Positions 24,271 to 33,202 of a stretch of 64,000 bases of DNA are shown here, in pieces. The DNA comes from Chloroflexota bacterium (lineage in GTDB: Bacteria > Chloroflexota > Anaerolineae > Anaerolineales > Anaerolineaceae). How positions within the stretch are numbered: position 1 is the stretch's first letter; each line of letters begins with the position of its first letter. Location: contig JAMCRR010000096.1 in assembly GCA_023381565.1 (NCBI GenBank), forward strand, positions 205,256-269,255, written 5' to 3'. The position numbers and the translations under genes are program-made. The notes under the pieces are model-generated. The model saw nothing but the letters and a program-made list of their open reading frames with translations. It made no database searches and was not told the DNA's origin.

Positions 24271-24693
24271 TCAGAGGGAGATCCTCATCAAGAGATCGTG
24301 TACTTGCTCGAATAACAATCCTACGAGCGGCCAAACCAACACGAAGTTCCACCGGATCAGGCCGTTCAAGCTACCGCCTGGAGATTTTGAATAATCCCAG
24401 GGTTTTAACCTGGTGATCTTCCAGATCAGCCAGCCTCCCAGGTATTCGATCCCCCAGAACCCAACCAGATAGACCAAAGCACGCACCAGGATAAATTGGG
24501 GACGCATCCAGTTGTGAACCGGTTCAAATAAAAAGGCTATCGAGCCGTATAACGGGAAGGACCACAAAGAGGTATCGCCCATCAGCAGCCAGTCTTTGGC
24601 CTGACCGGTTACCTTTTTCCGGATAGCAGTCCAGATGATTTCGCCCGACCAACCCAGCATTCCATAAACCAAAAATCGCAACTCGATAGGCAT
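24271..24693 (-). CDS. Small membrane protein of the CmpB-like putative ABC-transporter family
   Basis: The 140-residue protein has about four hydrophobic segments. It contains the MLGWSGEIIWTAIRK and LWSFPLYGSIAF blocks that I associate with the CmpB-like putative ABC transporter permease family (Pfam ABC_trans_CmpB); the assignment is from memory of the motif pattern. The ATG at 24693 is preferred because AAGGTG lies just upstream; a longer frame starting at 24732 overlaps the stop of the ABC exporter gene by ATGA and is possible. It follows two ABC exporter genes on the same strand, but no direct functional link is evident. Confidence 0.6.
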   Translation of the reverse strand: MPIELRFLVYGMLGWSGEIIWTAIRKKVTGQAKDWLLMGDTSLWSFPLYGSIAFLFEPVHNWMRPQFILVRALVYLVGFWGIEYLGGWLIWKITRLKPWDYSKSPGGSLNGLIRWNFVLVWPLVGLLFEQVHDLLMRISL

Positions 24694-24728
24694 TGATTCA
24701 CCTTTTGATTGCGCGGGAAAACAACACT

Positions 24729-26546
24729 TCATGCATTGAGACGCTCCTGAAAAGGCTCGAACTCAATTTCGCGCTCGTGACGGAACTGTTGCGTATACAG
24801 GCGATAGTAGTGACCCTTTTTCCGAATCAGCTCGCTGTGGATCCCCATTTCGGCGATCCGCCCATCGTCGATTACCACGATGCGATCGGCGCGTTTGATG
24901 GTTGAAAGGCGGTGAGCGATGATAAAGCTCGTCCGCCCTTTCATCAACGCCTCCATCCCGCGTTGAATCAACGCCTCAGTCAGGGTGTCTACAGAACTTG
25001 TAGCCTCATCCATGATGAAAATCTCTGGTTTGGCCAAAACCGCGCGAGCTAAGCTGATCAACTGCTTTTGGCCGACCGAAAGCAGGTTGCCGCCTTCGCC
25101 AACTTCCTGGTCGTAGCCACGTTCGAAATTCAAGATAAACTCGTGAGCGCCTGCGATCTGTGCAGCATCTTCAATATCCTTGGGGGTGGCGTTCAAACGC
25201 CCATAGCGAATATTTTCGTGAATGGTTCCGGAAAAGAGGTGCGGAGTTTGCAGGACAATACCAATCCGAGATTGGATGGCATGCGTGGAAAGATTGGTGT
25301 AGCTTCGACCGCCGATATGGATCGTCCCGCTGGTCGGCTCGTAGAATCGGCATAGCAGATTTACGATCGTCGTTTTACCCCCACCGGTTGGTCCGACCAG
25401 GGCGATTGTCTCTCCATGGCGGACCGATAAGGTAAAATCAGCAAGCACGGGTTTTCCTGGCTCATAATAAAAACCCACATGATCAAAAACAATATCACCC
25501 TGGATCGTGCCCGGATCAATGGCTCCGGGGCGGTCGCTCACCTCAGGAACCGCGTCGACCAGGGAAAAAATCCGCTCGGCTGATGCCACGGCGTTTTGGA
25601 GGTCCGCATAGACGCGGGCCATGTCCTGGATCGGCCACATCATGAACGTGATATAGGAGACGAAAGCCTGGATACCGCCGATGGTCATCCACCCGACCTG
25701 GACTTGTAGACCACCATACCAAAGCACCGCCCCCAAAGCGAACGCGCTAATAATCTGCACGGTGGGTAGGAAGAGGGCTGAAAGCCAGGCAGCGCGGAAT
25801 GCCGCCCGGTACATATCCCCGGTGAGCACGTCAAACTCTTTCAGGTTGGCATCTTCGCGGCAGAGGGCTTTGACTACCCTGACTCCAGTGATATTTTCGT
25901 TGTATGCCCCGGTGATCTTTGAATTCATCTTGCGGACCATACGGTATTGGACCAGGATACGCTTGCGGAACTGATAAGCTACCCAGATCAAGACCGGCAA
26001 GACGGCGAAGACGATCAGCGCCAAACGCCAGTTGATGATCAGCATGAAGATGCTGGCAGTCGAGACATTCACGGTGGCCCAGGTGATATCCAGCATGCCC
26101 CAGGTCATCAACTCTGATACACGTTCTGAATCCGAGGTCACGCGAGACATGATCCAGCCCACCGGCGTCCGGCTGTAGTAAGAGAGCGACAGGTCTTGCA
26201 GGTGGTTGAACATCCTCTGGCGCAGATCGTAGCGGATGCGCTCTCCTAAAATCCCTACCAAATAAATGAATGCCAACACGCATGCCGCCTGGAAGACGAT
26301 GAGCACTCCATAGCGGGTAATCAGCTGAACCAGGACCTGACGATCTTTAGCAATAATACCGTTATCTATAATCATCTTGCTCAGGTAGGTGAAGTAAGCA
26401 TCGATGATGGATACAATAATGATCATAGATAAGAATCCAGCCACCCAGGTCCAATGCGGCTTGAGCAGGAGCAAGATCCGATTCACCGTTCTTCCGGTGA
26501 CCTGGGTCTTGAATTCTTCTTCCTCAAACTCGTAATTATCCGGCAA
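24729..26546 (-). CDS. ABC exporter half-transporter, subunit with catalytic Glu
   Basis: A 605-residue fused permease-ATPase with six N-terminal membrane helices and a C-terminal nucleotide-binding domain. Walker A is GPTGGGKT, Walker B ends in MDEATSSVD with the catalytic Glu present, and the signature reads LSVGQ in place of LSGGQ. Its partner is encoded just upstream with an 11-base overlap and carries the complementary defects. The pair therefore has one canonical and one degenerate ATP site, as in heterodimeric exporters such as TM287/288 and BmrCD. The substrate is unknown; lipids or drugs are usual for the family. Confidence 0.92.
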   Translation of the reverse strand: MPDNYEFEEEEFKTQVTGRTVNRILLLLKPHWTWVAGFLSMIIIVSIIDAYFTYLSKMIIDNGIIAKDRQVLVQLITRYGVLIVFQAACVLAFIYLVGILGERIRYDLRQRMFNHLQDLSLSYYSRTPVGWIMSRVTSDSERVSELMTWGMLDITWATVNVSTASIFMLIINWRLALIVFAVLPVLIWVAYQFRKRILVQYRMVRKMNSKITGAYNENITGVRVVKALCREDANLKEFDVLTGDMYRAAFRAAWLSALFLPTVQIISAFALGAVLWYGGLQVQVGWMTIGGIQAFVSYITFMMWPIQDMARVYADLQNAVASAERIFSLVDAVPEVSDRPGAIDPGTIQGDIVFDHVGFYYEPGKPVLADFTLSVRHGETIALVGPTGGGKTTIVNLLCRFYEPTSGTIHIGGRSYTNLSTHAIQSRIGIVLQTPHLFSGTIHENIRYGRLNATPKDIEDAAQIAGAHEFILNFERGYDQEVGEGGNLLSVGQKQLISLARAVLAKPEIFIMDEATSSVDTLTEALIQRGMEALMKGRTSFIIAHRLSTIKRADRIVVIDDGRIAEMGIHSELIRKKGHYYRLYTQQFRHEREIEFEPFQERLNA

Positions 26547-28347
26547 CTTTGAGTTCCTTTTCTAATTCGAGATCGATGCGGGTCTGAATATCGAAGATTT
26601 GCTTGTAGATGCCTTCCTGGCGAGAGAGCTGACTGTGGGTTCCGCGTTGGACGATCTCGCCTTTCTCGAAAACCAGGATCTGGTCGGCGGTCATGATACT
26701 CTGAATACGGTGGGCGATAATGAAAGTTGTGCGTCCGCGCATGAGGCGCTCCAGAGCTTCGCGGATCACACCCTCGGTCTCGGTATCGACCGAAGAAGTG
26801 GAATCGTCCAATATCAGCAGCCTGGGGTTCTTGAGCAATGTGCGCGCAATTGCTATTCGTTGTTTCTGACCGCCCGAGAGGGTAACCCCTTTTTCGCCGA
26901 CCAGCGTGCCATATTTCTCGGGGAAGGAGAGGATCACATCATGGATATCAGCCGAACGCGCTACAGCTTCGACCTCCGCGTCGCTAACCTCTCGTTCCAC
27001 TCCGTAGGTGATGTTTTCGCGGATCGTGCGGGAAAATAAGAAGGGTTCTTGTTCGACGATGCCAATCTGCTGACGAAGGTAGTGACGGGGGAGGTCCCGA
27101 AGCTCGATCCCATCCAGGGTGATGCTACCATTGGTGTAATCATGGAAGCGAGGCAGCAGGTTTACCAGGGAGGTTTTCCCCGATCCTGTTGCACCCAATA
27201 AAGCCACGACCTGTCCAGGCGAGCAGGAGAAGCTAACATTTTTCAAGACAGGCGTACCGGCTTCGTATGCAAAACTTACGTCGGTAAAGATTACTTCGCC
27301 TCTCAACTCCTTGATAGGGGATTCGCCGCCTTGATCGAGGATTTCGCGGTTTTGTTTGATCACTTCCGTAACCCGGAAATAGGATACCAGCCCGGTAGAC
27401 GTCTGGACGATCAAACGTCCCAGGTTGCGCATAGGGAAAATGATCCAGATAATCAGGCCAACATAAGCCAGATAGGTACCCACGCTTATCGTCCCATTAA
27501 TGGCCATTAATGCCCCGGCGAAATAACCCACCACAAGCTGCAAGCCACATAATGTGTCTGAAACCGGCCAGAATAATGAATGAATCTTTAACAACCGTTT
27601 GCCGCGCTGGTATTTCTCCCAATTATCCCGTTCAAACTTATCTCTTTCATAATCCTGGCGGGCAAATGCTTTGACCACGCGTACGCCGGTCAGGTTCTCT
27701 TGAAGGGTTGTTGATAACGTTGCTTCTTGTTCCTGGTAAGCCTCATACGCCTTAGAGATCTTTTTGAAAAAGATGGTTGACATCACCACGATGAAGGGGA
27801 CGACGACGATCGAAAGCAGAGCCAATTGCAGATTCAAATCGATCAATGCAGCCATGTTGATCACGAAAAGCAGGATCACCCTGCCGACGTTGATGGCCTG
27901 ATCGGCAAAAAACCGGCGGATGGCGTCTACGTCTGAAGTAGCCCGCTGGATCAGTTCGCCAGTGGGTGTTTCAGCGTGATAAGCAAACGATAAACGCTGA
28001 ATATGATCGAAAAGATAGTTGCGCAGGCGCCGGGTGACGCCTTCTGCTGTAAGCGCGGCCAACCTACCACTCAAGAATGTAAATACACCTTCAAATATCG
28101 CTAAACCGAGAAAACCAAGCGCGATCCATGGAACTATGCCAAACTGGCGGGGGGTGAGGACGTTATCCACGAAATACCGCAGAAGCAGATAAGTGGCCGT
28201 CTTGGATGTTGCCGCGATGCCCAGACTCAGGGTGGCACCCAGATAAGACAGGCGGAATCCCGCCATCATGCGCCATAAACCGACAAAGCGGTTAGGCGAG
28301 ATTGTAGCCTGGAGGTCCAGCGTTTTGGATCCCGTCGGGGGGTTCAA
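26536..28347 (-). CDS. ABC exporter half-transporter, subunit with degenerate Walker B
   Basis: A 603-residue half-transporter with six membrane helices, Walker A GATGSGKT, a canonical LSGGQKQR signature, and a Walker B ending LDDSTSSVD in which the catalytic Glu is replaced by Asp. It complements the neighbouring subunit, whose signature is altered. It is the first gene of the two-gene exporter operon, with the second gene starting inside its 3' end. The intergenic region before it (28348-28484) shows no clear promoter to me. Confidence 0.92.
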   Translation of the reverse strand: MNPPTGSKTLDLQATISPNRFVGLWRMMAGFRLSYLGATLSLGIAATSKTATYLLLRYFVDNVLTPRQFGIVPWIALGFLGLAIFEGVFTFLSGRLAALTAEGVTRRLRNYLFDHIQRLSFAYHAETPTGELIQRATSDVDAIRRFFADQAINVGRVILLFVINMAALIDLNLQLALLSIVVVPFIVVMSTIFFKKISKAYEAYQEQEATLSTTLQENLTGVRVVKAFARQDYERDKFERDNWEKYQRGKRLLKIHSLFWPVSDTLCGLQLVVGYFAGALMAINGTISVGTYLAYVGLIIWIIFPMRNLGRLIVQTSTGLVSYFRVTEVIKQNREILDQGGESPIKELRGEVIFTDVSFAYEAGTPVLKNVSFSCSPGQVVALLGATGSGKTSLVNLLPRFHDYTNGSITLDGIELRDLPRHYLRQQIGIVEQEPFLFSRTIRENITYGVEREVSDAEVEAVARSADIHDVILSFPEKYGTLVGEKGVTLSGGQKQRIAIARTLLKNPRLLILDDSTSSVDTETEGVIREALERLMRGRTTFIIAHRIQSIMTADQILVFEKGEIVQRGTHSQLSRQEGIYKQIFDIQTRIDLELEKELKVAG

Positions 28348-28484
28348 ATGGATGCGTACTCCTTAATTGGATGAATCGATTGGATATCGGTCTGAACGGG
28401 GTCCCACCGAATTGGTTTCGAAGCCCCAACGACTCGGGTCCCTTATCTGATCTGTTCTCAGTGTACTAGAGATAACCGCCTTCG

Positions 28485-29147
28485 TCAATCAGAAAAAATT
28501 TGCAGGTAGGCGGCGAAACGCAATGTATAGATCGCGATCCCGAATGCCACCGCCACGTTAAGTGATCGTTTAAAGCCTTTCATGGGTATGGAGATAACTT
28601 TTTCACACCGGTTGATGATCTCGGGGTCGATTCCCGAAACCTCATTGCCAATTACCAGGGCGATAGGATTTGGTCTCATGCCACGGATTGCCTGATGGAT
28701 CGGTGTTGAGCGTGGACCTCCCTCCAGTGCCCAAATCTTCATGCCCATTCCCTGCAACTCTTCGATTGCCTGAAGGCTATTGAGATGATACACCCAGGAG
28801 ATCACCCTTTCTGCGCCCAGTGCAGTCTTGGCAGTTTTAGGGTTTTCGGGGGTTGGAGAAAGCCCACAGATGTGAACTTTGTGGATACCGGCTCCATCAG
28901 CTGTGCGTAGCATCGAACCGACATTCCAGGCGCTGCGGATGTTATCGAAGACAACATCAATAACTGGCAACTCCTGCTCATTCAGATCTTCATTTACAAC
29001 CAAAGGCGAAAACCCGGGAAGCTCAGTATGGATTTTGCCGCCACAGCGCGGGCAATATTGTACTCGGTCTTCTCCGACAAGCACCGGGAAACGGAAACCA
29101 CATCCTCGATGTTCACACTGCATGATTTGGAAACTGGAGGCGGTCAT
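28485..29147 (-). CDS. TrmH/SpoU-family RNA 2'-O-methyltransferase with N-terminal zinc ribbon
   Basis: Residues 65-215 form a SpoU methyltransferase with the three usual motifs: NIRSAWNVGSMLRTADGAG, ALVIGNEVSGI, and the knotted C-terminal segment ISIPMKGFKRSLNVAVAFGIAIY. The first 45 residues carry four cysteines (CEHRGC and CPRCG) that look like a zinc ribbon, an addition not found in standard TrmH or RlmB. The protein methylates a ribose in tRNA or rRNA using S-adenosylmethionine; the target nucleotide is not predictable. An AAGGAG lies about 15 bases before the ATG, which is a longer spacing than usual. Confidence 0.88.
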   Translation of the reverse strand: MTASSFQIMQCEHRGCGFRFPVLVGEDRVQYCPRCGGKIHTELPGFSPLVVNEDLNEQELPVIDVVFDNIRSAWNVGSMLRTADGAGIHKVHICGLSPTPENPKTAKTALGAERVISWVYHLNSLQAIEELQGMGMKIWALEGGPRSTPIHQAIRGMRPNPIALVIGNEVSGIDPEIINRCEKVISIPMKGFKRSLNVAVAFGIAIYTLRFAAYLQIFSD

Positions 29148-29484
29148 CAGGGGTTGGAATAACTCCTTGAGCAGGTGAAAATGCGATCTTCAGGTAGGCT
29201 CCCTTCCTACCTACCAAAGGCAAATTGGATAGTATTGTATAATAGATTTAATAAAGCTGGTATATCTGGTCTCCCACCCATTTCATGGATTCTGCGATCC
29301 GGGCGAGCAATTCAAACCAGCGGGGGAAAAGGGTGAGGAAATCCTGAGGGGATTTATCGGTTCGAATTTTACAAGTTTGCAACCGTAAAATCAATTGCCC
29401 CTGCCTCTCACATACGCATCATAGCCAACCTGGCAGTCTATACCCAAAGAAAGATTTCTAACCTCCAGATAGGTAGAGGGTTCT
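29148..29484. other. Intergenic region with a small hairpin and a possible promoter
   Basis: This 337-base gap separates divergent genes. It contains a 7-bp inverted repeat AGGTAGG/CCTACCT (29192-29212) and a perfect -10 hexamer TATAAT at 29238-29243 on the plus strand, without a convincing -35 box. The stretch is AT-rich around 29220-29260. I see no RNA gene or coding potential. It probably holds the promoter and leader of the downstream glycosyltransferase gene. Confidence 0.4.
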
Positions 29485-31302
29485 ATGGTTGTGGTGATTG
29501 TATTGGAAGTGTTGACAATTGCGAGTTGGGCATATTGGCTGATTGCCATGGTATGGACACGCGAATATTTCAGCTCCCCTGATACTTTCCCAACTTTCAC
29601 TCCTCCAATCTCGATCCTAAAACCCGTAAAAGGTGTGGATGCTCAGGCTTATCAAAATTTTGCGAGTTTTTGCAACCAGGATTACCCGGATTATGAAGTC
29701 GTGTTTGGTGTTGCCGAGCAAGATGACCCGGTGATCTCGGTGATTGAAAGCTTGAAACGAAATTACCCCAACCGGCAAATTCGACTGATCATAGCTCCAA
29801 CGGTAATGGTCAACCGCAAATCCAGCCTGTTGGAGGCGCTTTCGAGGCAGGCAAAGAACGAAATTCTGGTATTCAGCGACAGCGATATGCGCGTCACCCC
29901 TGATTTCTTGCGGCGGGTGGTGGCGCCTTTGAGTGATGAAACTATCGGCCTGGTGACCTGCCCTTACCGGGGCGAAGCACCGGTGACGATGACTGCTCGC
30001 CTGGAAGGCTTATACATGGGCGTAACATTTCTTCCCTCGGTGTTGGTTGCCAGGCGATTTCTGAATATGCGTTTTTCGATGGGCGCGGCAAGTGTGATAC
30101 GCAAGCGGGATCTGGCGGGAATCGGTGGATTTGCAGCAGTAGCAGATTATCTGGCCGACGATTATCAAATAGGAATGCGTATAGGAAAATTGGGCAAGCG
30201 CGTTTATCTCTCCAAATATGTCGTCGTCAGCGTTTTAGGAGCCACAACCTTTCGCGACCAATGGCTGCGTGAAGTCCGGTGGGCACATTGCAACCGGCTC
30301 AGCCGGCCCAAAGAATATCCCGGCCTGCTGATTAGCTACAGCACACCGCTATCCGTGGTCTTGTTTCTGGCATCGGGTCTCTCCCTACTTGGCCTGTTCG
30401 CGGTGGGCATCTCAATTACACTCCGCTGGGTTATAGCCTGGGTAGTGAGCGGTACCACAGGGGATCACCTTACACGGCGTTACTTATATTTGCTGCCCCT
30501 GCGCGATATGCTCACCGCGCTTATTTGGTGCGCGGGTTTGGTTGGGCGAACGGTTGAATGGCGAGGGGTTCGCTATGTGGTCCTTGCGGAAGGTAGACTT
30601 CGACCGATGGCCAGCGTTGAGACGCCGTATATCATCAGATTAGGAATAGAGATACTATCCTGGCCGATTCGCGCAATCGATGCTGTACTGCGCAGAGTGT
30701 ACGGTATCTACGAGTTTTCCAAGAGTGAGGAGTGTATCCTCCGGTTATCAGTAACGAAGAATCGAAGGATGGTTAACCTTTCGGATGGAATCTTGATATC
30801 TCCCGGTGAGCCGGTGGCTGTCATCCACCTGTGGAACGAACGCATGCCACGCCTAGAGTCTGACACATCCGATCTTTCTTGGGGAAGGTCCTTCTTTCAC
30901 AGACTCATCATTTCATTCGAAGAACTTGCGGAATATGCTGAAATGGATCCTGACGGCCAGAGACTCGTGGCATATTTTGGGGATAACATATTCGCTTATC
31001 ATCAAAACCTGGCACAACGGGTTGACTTTTTCCGCAAGTGGGGATTTGACCTGATCGAGATCCCGGCGAAGCCCGACAGCTTGTGGAAAGAGTTCGCCGA
31101 ATTTTGGGAAGACCTGTATAACGCTGCATTAATTCTCGCCTTTAATCCAAACAGCCTCGAAGGGAAAACTCTTAGAAAAGGGCAGACGGGTCAATTGTGG
31201 ATCTCACGGGAGAGGTTGATCTATCTCTATGGGCGCCGCAAGAATCTTCCCCTCGATACGGCTCGCATAGACACCGACCAATTGTCCCTGCAAAATAATT
31301 GA
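29485..31302 (+). CDS. Family 2 glycosyltransferase (ceramide glucosyltransferase/HpnI-like) fused to a C-terminal YkoP-like domain
   Basis: Residues 1-390 form a membrane glycosyltransferase with an N-terminal helix, PPISILKPVKGVD, a DxD-type motif in VFSDSDMRV, a DDYQIG acid motif, the RxxRW motif (LREVRWAH) and C-terminal membrane helices. This matches the ceramide glucosyltransferase/HpnI family, which glycosylates lipid acceptors. From about residue 400 there is a second soluble domain (GEPVAVIHLWNERMP, later DLYNAALILAFNPNSL) that resembles the YkoP-like domain; that identification is tentative. GAGGG five bases before the ATG supports the start. The next gene is a flippase-like membrane protein, so the pair may build or move a glycolipid. 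Confidence 0.8.
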   Translation: MVVVIVLEVLTIASWAYWLIAMVWTREYFSSPDTFPTFTPPISILKPVKGVDAQAYQNFASFCNQDYPDYEVVFGVAEQDDPVISVIESLKRNYPNRQIRLIIAPTVMVNRKSSLLEALSRQAKNEILVFSDSDMRVTPDFLRRVVAPLSDETIGLVTCPYRGEAPVTMTARLEGLYMGVTFLPSVLVARRFLNMRFSMGAASVIRKRDLAGIGGFAAVADYLADDYQIGMRIGKLGKRVYLSKYVVVSVLGATTFRDQWLREVRWAHCNRLSRPKEYPGLLISYSTPLSVVLFLASGLSLLGLFAVGISITLRWVIAWVVSGTTGDHLTRRYLYLLPLRDMLTALIWCAGLVGRTVEWRGVRYVVLAEGRLRPMASVETPYIIRLGIEILSWPIRAIDAVLRRVYGIYEFSKSEECILRLSVTKNRRMVNLSDGILISPGEPVAVIHLWNERMPRLESDTSDLSWGRSFFHRLIISFEELAEYAEMDPDGQRLVAYFGDNIFAYHQNLAQRVDFFRKWGFDLIEIPAKPDSLWKEFAEFWEDLYNAALILAFNPNSLEGKTLRKGQTGQLWISRERLIYLYGRRKNLPLDTARIDTDQLSLQNN

Positions 31303-31340
31303 GTAATTCAGGCGTGGATAATGATGTGAGGATCGAATCA

Positions 31341-32378
31341 ATGCACGCTGTCAAATCCAGAGGGCGTTTTCGGTCCTGGATGATTATATTGGTGCTGTTA
31401 GCTCTCACCGGTTTGATCGCTACCAGGTTCGCAAATCTTTCCGCTCTATTCGATACCCTGGGTCAAGGGCATTTGGATTGGATCCTGGCAGGCCTGATCC
31501 TTCATCTGATCTATTTTGGGTTGTACGCTGTACTTTATCAGGTCGGATTCAATGCCGTTGGCGTTAGAAGCCGTTTCTCAGAATTAGTACCGGTTGTATT
31601 TGCATCAATTTTTGTCAATACGATAGCTCCCTCGGGAGGCGCTAGCTCAGCGGCGTTGTTTATCGACGATTCTGTGCAACGAGGAGAATCGGGATCACGA
31701 ACAGCAGTTGGTATGCTGCTGGTTCTGGTTGTAGATTTGGTAACGCTTCTCCCAATTATTCTGATCGGAGTATTTTATTTATTGAAGAAGAATGCCCTGT
31801 ACGTCTATGACATCATCGCGGTGATCTTTTATATCTTGTTTAATGTCTTGATGATGGCCACCATCGCACTTGCACGTTGGAGAGCAGGGACCCTGCAGCA
31901 GATCTTAGTCTGGCTGCAGAACCAGATCAATCATGTGGGAGGCTGGTTTCACCGGCCTCAACTTCTGAAACCAGGTTGGGCAGAGCAGAATACCCACGGT
32001 TTCGCTGAAGCTGCCCTGTCCATTTTCTCGAATTCCAGGAATATTAAACTTGCCGTGGGGCTTGGTTTTATCCTGCATCTGGTTAATATCCTGGGCTTAT
32101 ATGTACTTTTTATCGCATATGATCAGGCGGTCAATCTTGGTACTCTTCTCGCCGGGTACAGCATGGGAATCGTCTTCTGGGTCATCGGGTTGCTGCCGCA
32201 AGGAATTGGCGTTACAGAGGGGATGATGGCATTGGTATATACCGTGTTGGGCATCCCTCGCACAAAAGCCATCGTGATCGCTCTCGCTTTTCGGGGATTC
32301 AATTTTTGGCTTCCATTGTTGTTGGGGATTTTATTCCTCCGCAAGGTGCGGTCTTTCAGGGTCCACGTTGAAGAATAG
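31341..32378 (+). CDS. Lysylphosphatidylglycerol synthase TM-region/UPF0104 family membrane protein (flippase-like)
   Basis: A 345-residue integral membrane protein with about eight hydrophobic segments and the family motifs NTIAPSGGASSAALF and LLPQGIGVTEGMMALVY. Members include the membrane part of MprF and many stand-alone proteins proposed to move lipids across the membrane. The ATG at 31341 is chosen because GAGGAT lies 8 bases upstream; a TTG at 31299 overlapping the previous gene lacks a site. It directly follows the lipid glycosyltransferase and is probably co-transcribed with it. It ends 20 bases from the stop of a convergent gene. Confidence 0.85.
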   Translation: MHAVKSRGRFRSWMIILVLLALTGLIATRFANLSALFDTLGQGHLDWILAGLILHLIYFGLYAVLYQVGFNAVGVRSRFSELVPVVFASIFVNTIAPSGGASSAALFIDDSVQRGESGSRTAVGMLLVLVVDLVTLLPIILIGVFYLLKKNALYVYDIIAVIFYILFNVLMMATIALARWRAGTLQQILVWLQNQINHVGGWFHRPQLLKPGWAEQNTHGFAEAALSIFSNSRNIKLAVGLGFILHLVNILGLYVLFIAYDQAVNLGTLLAGYSMGIVFWVIGLLPQGIGVTEGMMALVYTVLGIPRTKAIVIALAFRGFNFWLPLLLGILFLRKVRSFRVHVEE

Positions 32379-32398
32379 GAGGCAATCGCAAGGAGATT

Positions 32399-33043
32399 TC
32401 ACCGGGGTTTTGTGTGCGCCTGGATTTCCTGGCGAGTCAATCCCCCTGCGATCAAGTCGTTATCCGGTTTTTCGAGCAACCGGTGGTAAAAACTGTTTAC
32501 TTCTTCCTCTATCTCGGGTGAATTGCCTTCCTGGGTGATGATTTTAGCTAAGGTATCGCCGGCCATCCGGTACTTACCCATCATTTCGTAATACTGATAT
32601 AGCGATACCAGGGTCTCCGGAGGCATATTTTGGTTATCGAGCTGTGCGGTAAGAGCATCGATTTTTTCATAAGGTTGGGGAAAATTTACTGAACCGCCGT
32701 TTAACACGACCTCGAGATAGAAATTTAATGCGCGTGTATAGCGCCAGGTGCTGTCAGCAATCATTTTTTGGGCAGCATAAATATCGGCCTGCTCTTTCAC
32801 CAGATCTGCAATCACCAGCAAACGATCGGTATCCAATTGATCCTGAACTGTGACCATCTCCAGCACGCTGCTATCGTCCATACGGTCGAATAATTCGGCT
32901 CGCAGCCCAATGAGCTGCTCGAGAGTCTGGTCGATCAAGAAAAGCGCATCCTGATACAGGCCGCTCGATTTCAGCCCCAATATTCTGGCCAGGGCGCTCG
33001 TCGCCAGCCGCACCCAGCGCATTAAATTATCTTCTGTAAGCAT
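32399..33043 (-). CDS. Hypothetical helical protein, DUF6483-like
   Basis: The 214-residue protein is predicted to be almost entirely alpha-helical, with no signal peptide or membrane segment. The N-terminus LTEDNLMRWVRLATSALARILGL and the internal YRMAGDTLAKII repeat-like segment remind me of the DUF6483 family, whose function is unknown. The second half (about 85-190) looks TPR-like. AAGGGA lies 6 bases before the ATG. It stands alone between convergent and divergent neighbours, so context gives no hint of its role. Confidence 0.6.
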   Translation of the reverse strand: MLTEDNLMRWVRLATSALARILGLKSSGLYQDALFLIDQTLEQLIGLRAELFDRMDDSSVLEMVTVQDQLDTDRLLVIADLVKEQADIYAAQKMIADSTWRYTRALNFYLEVVLNGGSVNFPQPYEKIDALTAQLDNQNMPPETLVSLYQYYEMMGKYRMAGDTLAKIITQEGNSPEIEEEVNSFYHRLLEKPDNDLIAGGLTRQEIQAHTKPR

Positions 33044-33202
33044 AGCTTCCCTTTTGAAGTAAAATTAGCTCCGATCCAACCAGGATATCGATTGATCATC
33101 GGGATCTCCCTGGTATCCTATCCATGAGGCAAAGCCATAGTCGCCCAAAATGATTCTATAGAGAACATTATATTATCGAAAGACCGGCGCAGTATTGCGA
33201 GC

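Noticed and set aside
28380..28450. Possible terminator or T-box-like structure before the ABC exporter genes
   Set aside because: The GGGTCCC elements are direct, not inverted, repeats and no stable stem with a U-tract was found.
31299..31341. TTG at 31299 as start of the flippase-like gene
   Set aside because: It overlaps the previous gene and lacks a ribosome binding site, while the ATG at 31341 has GAGGAT at good spacing.
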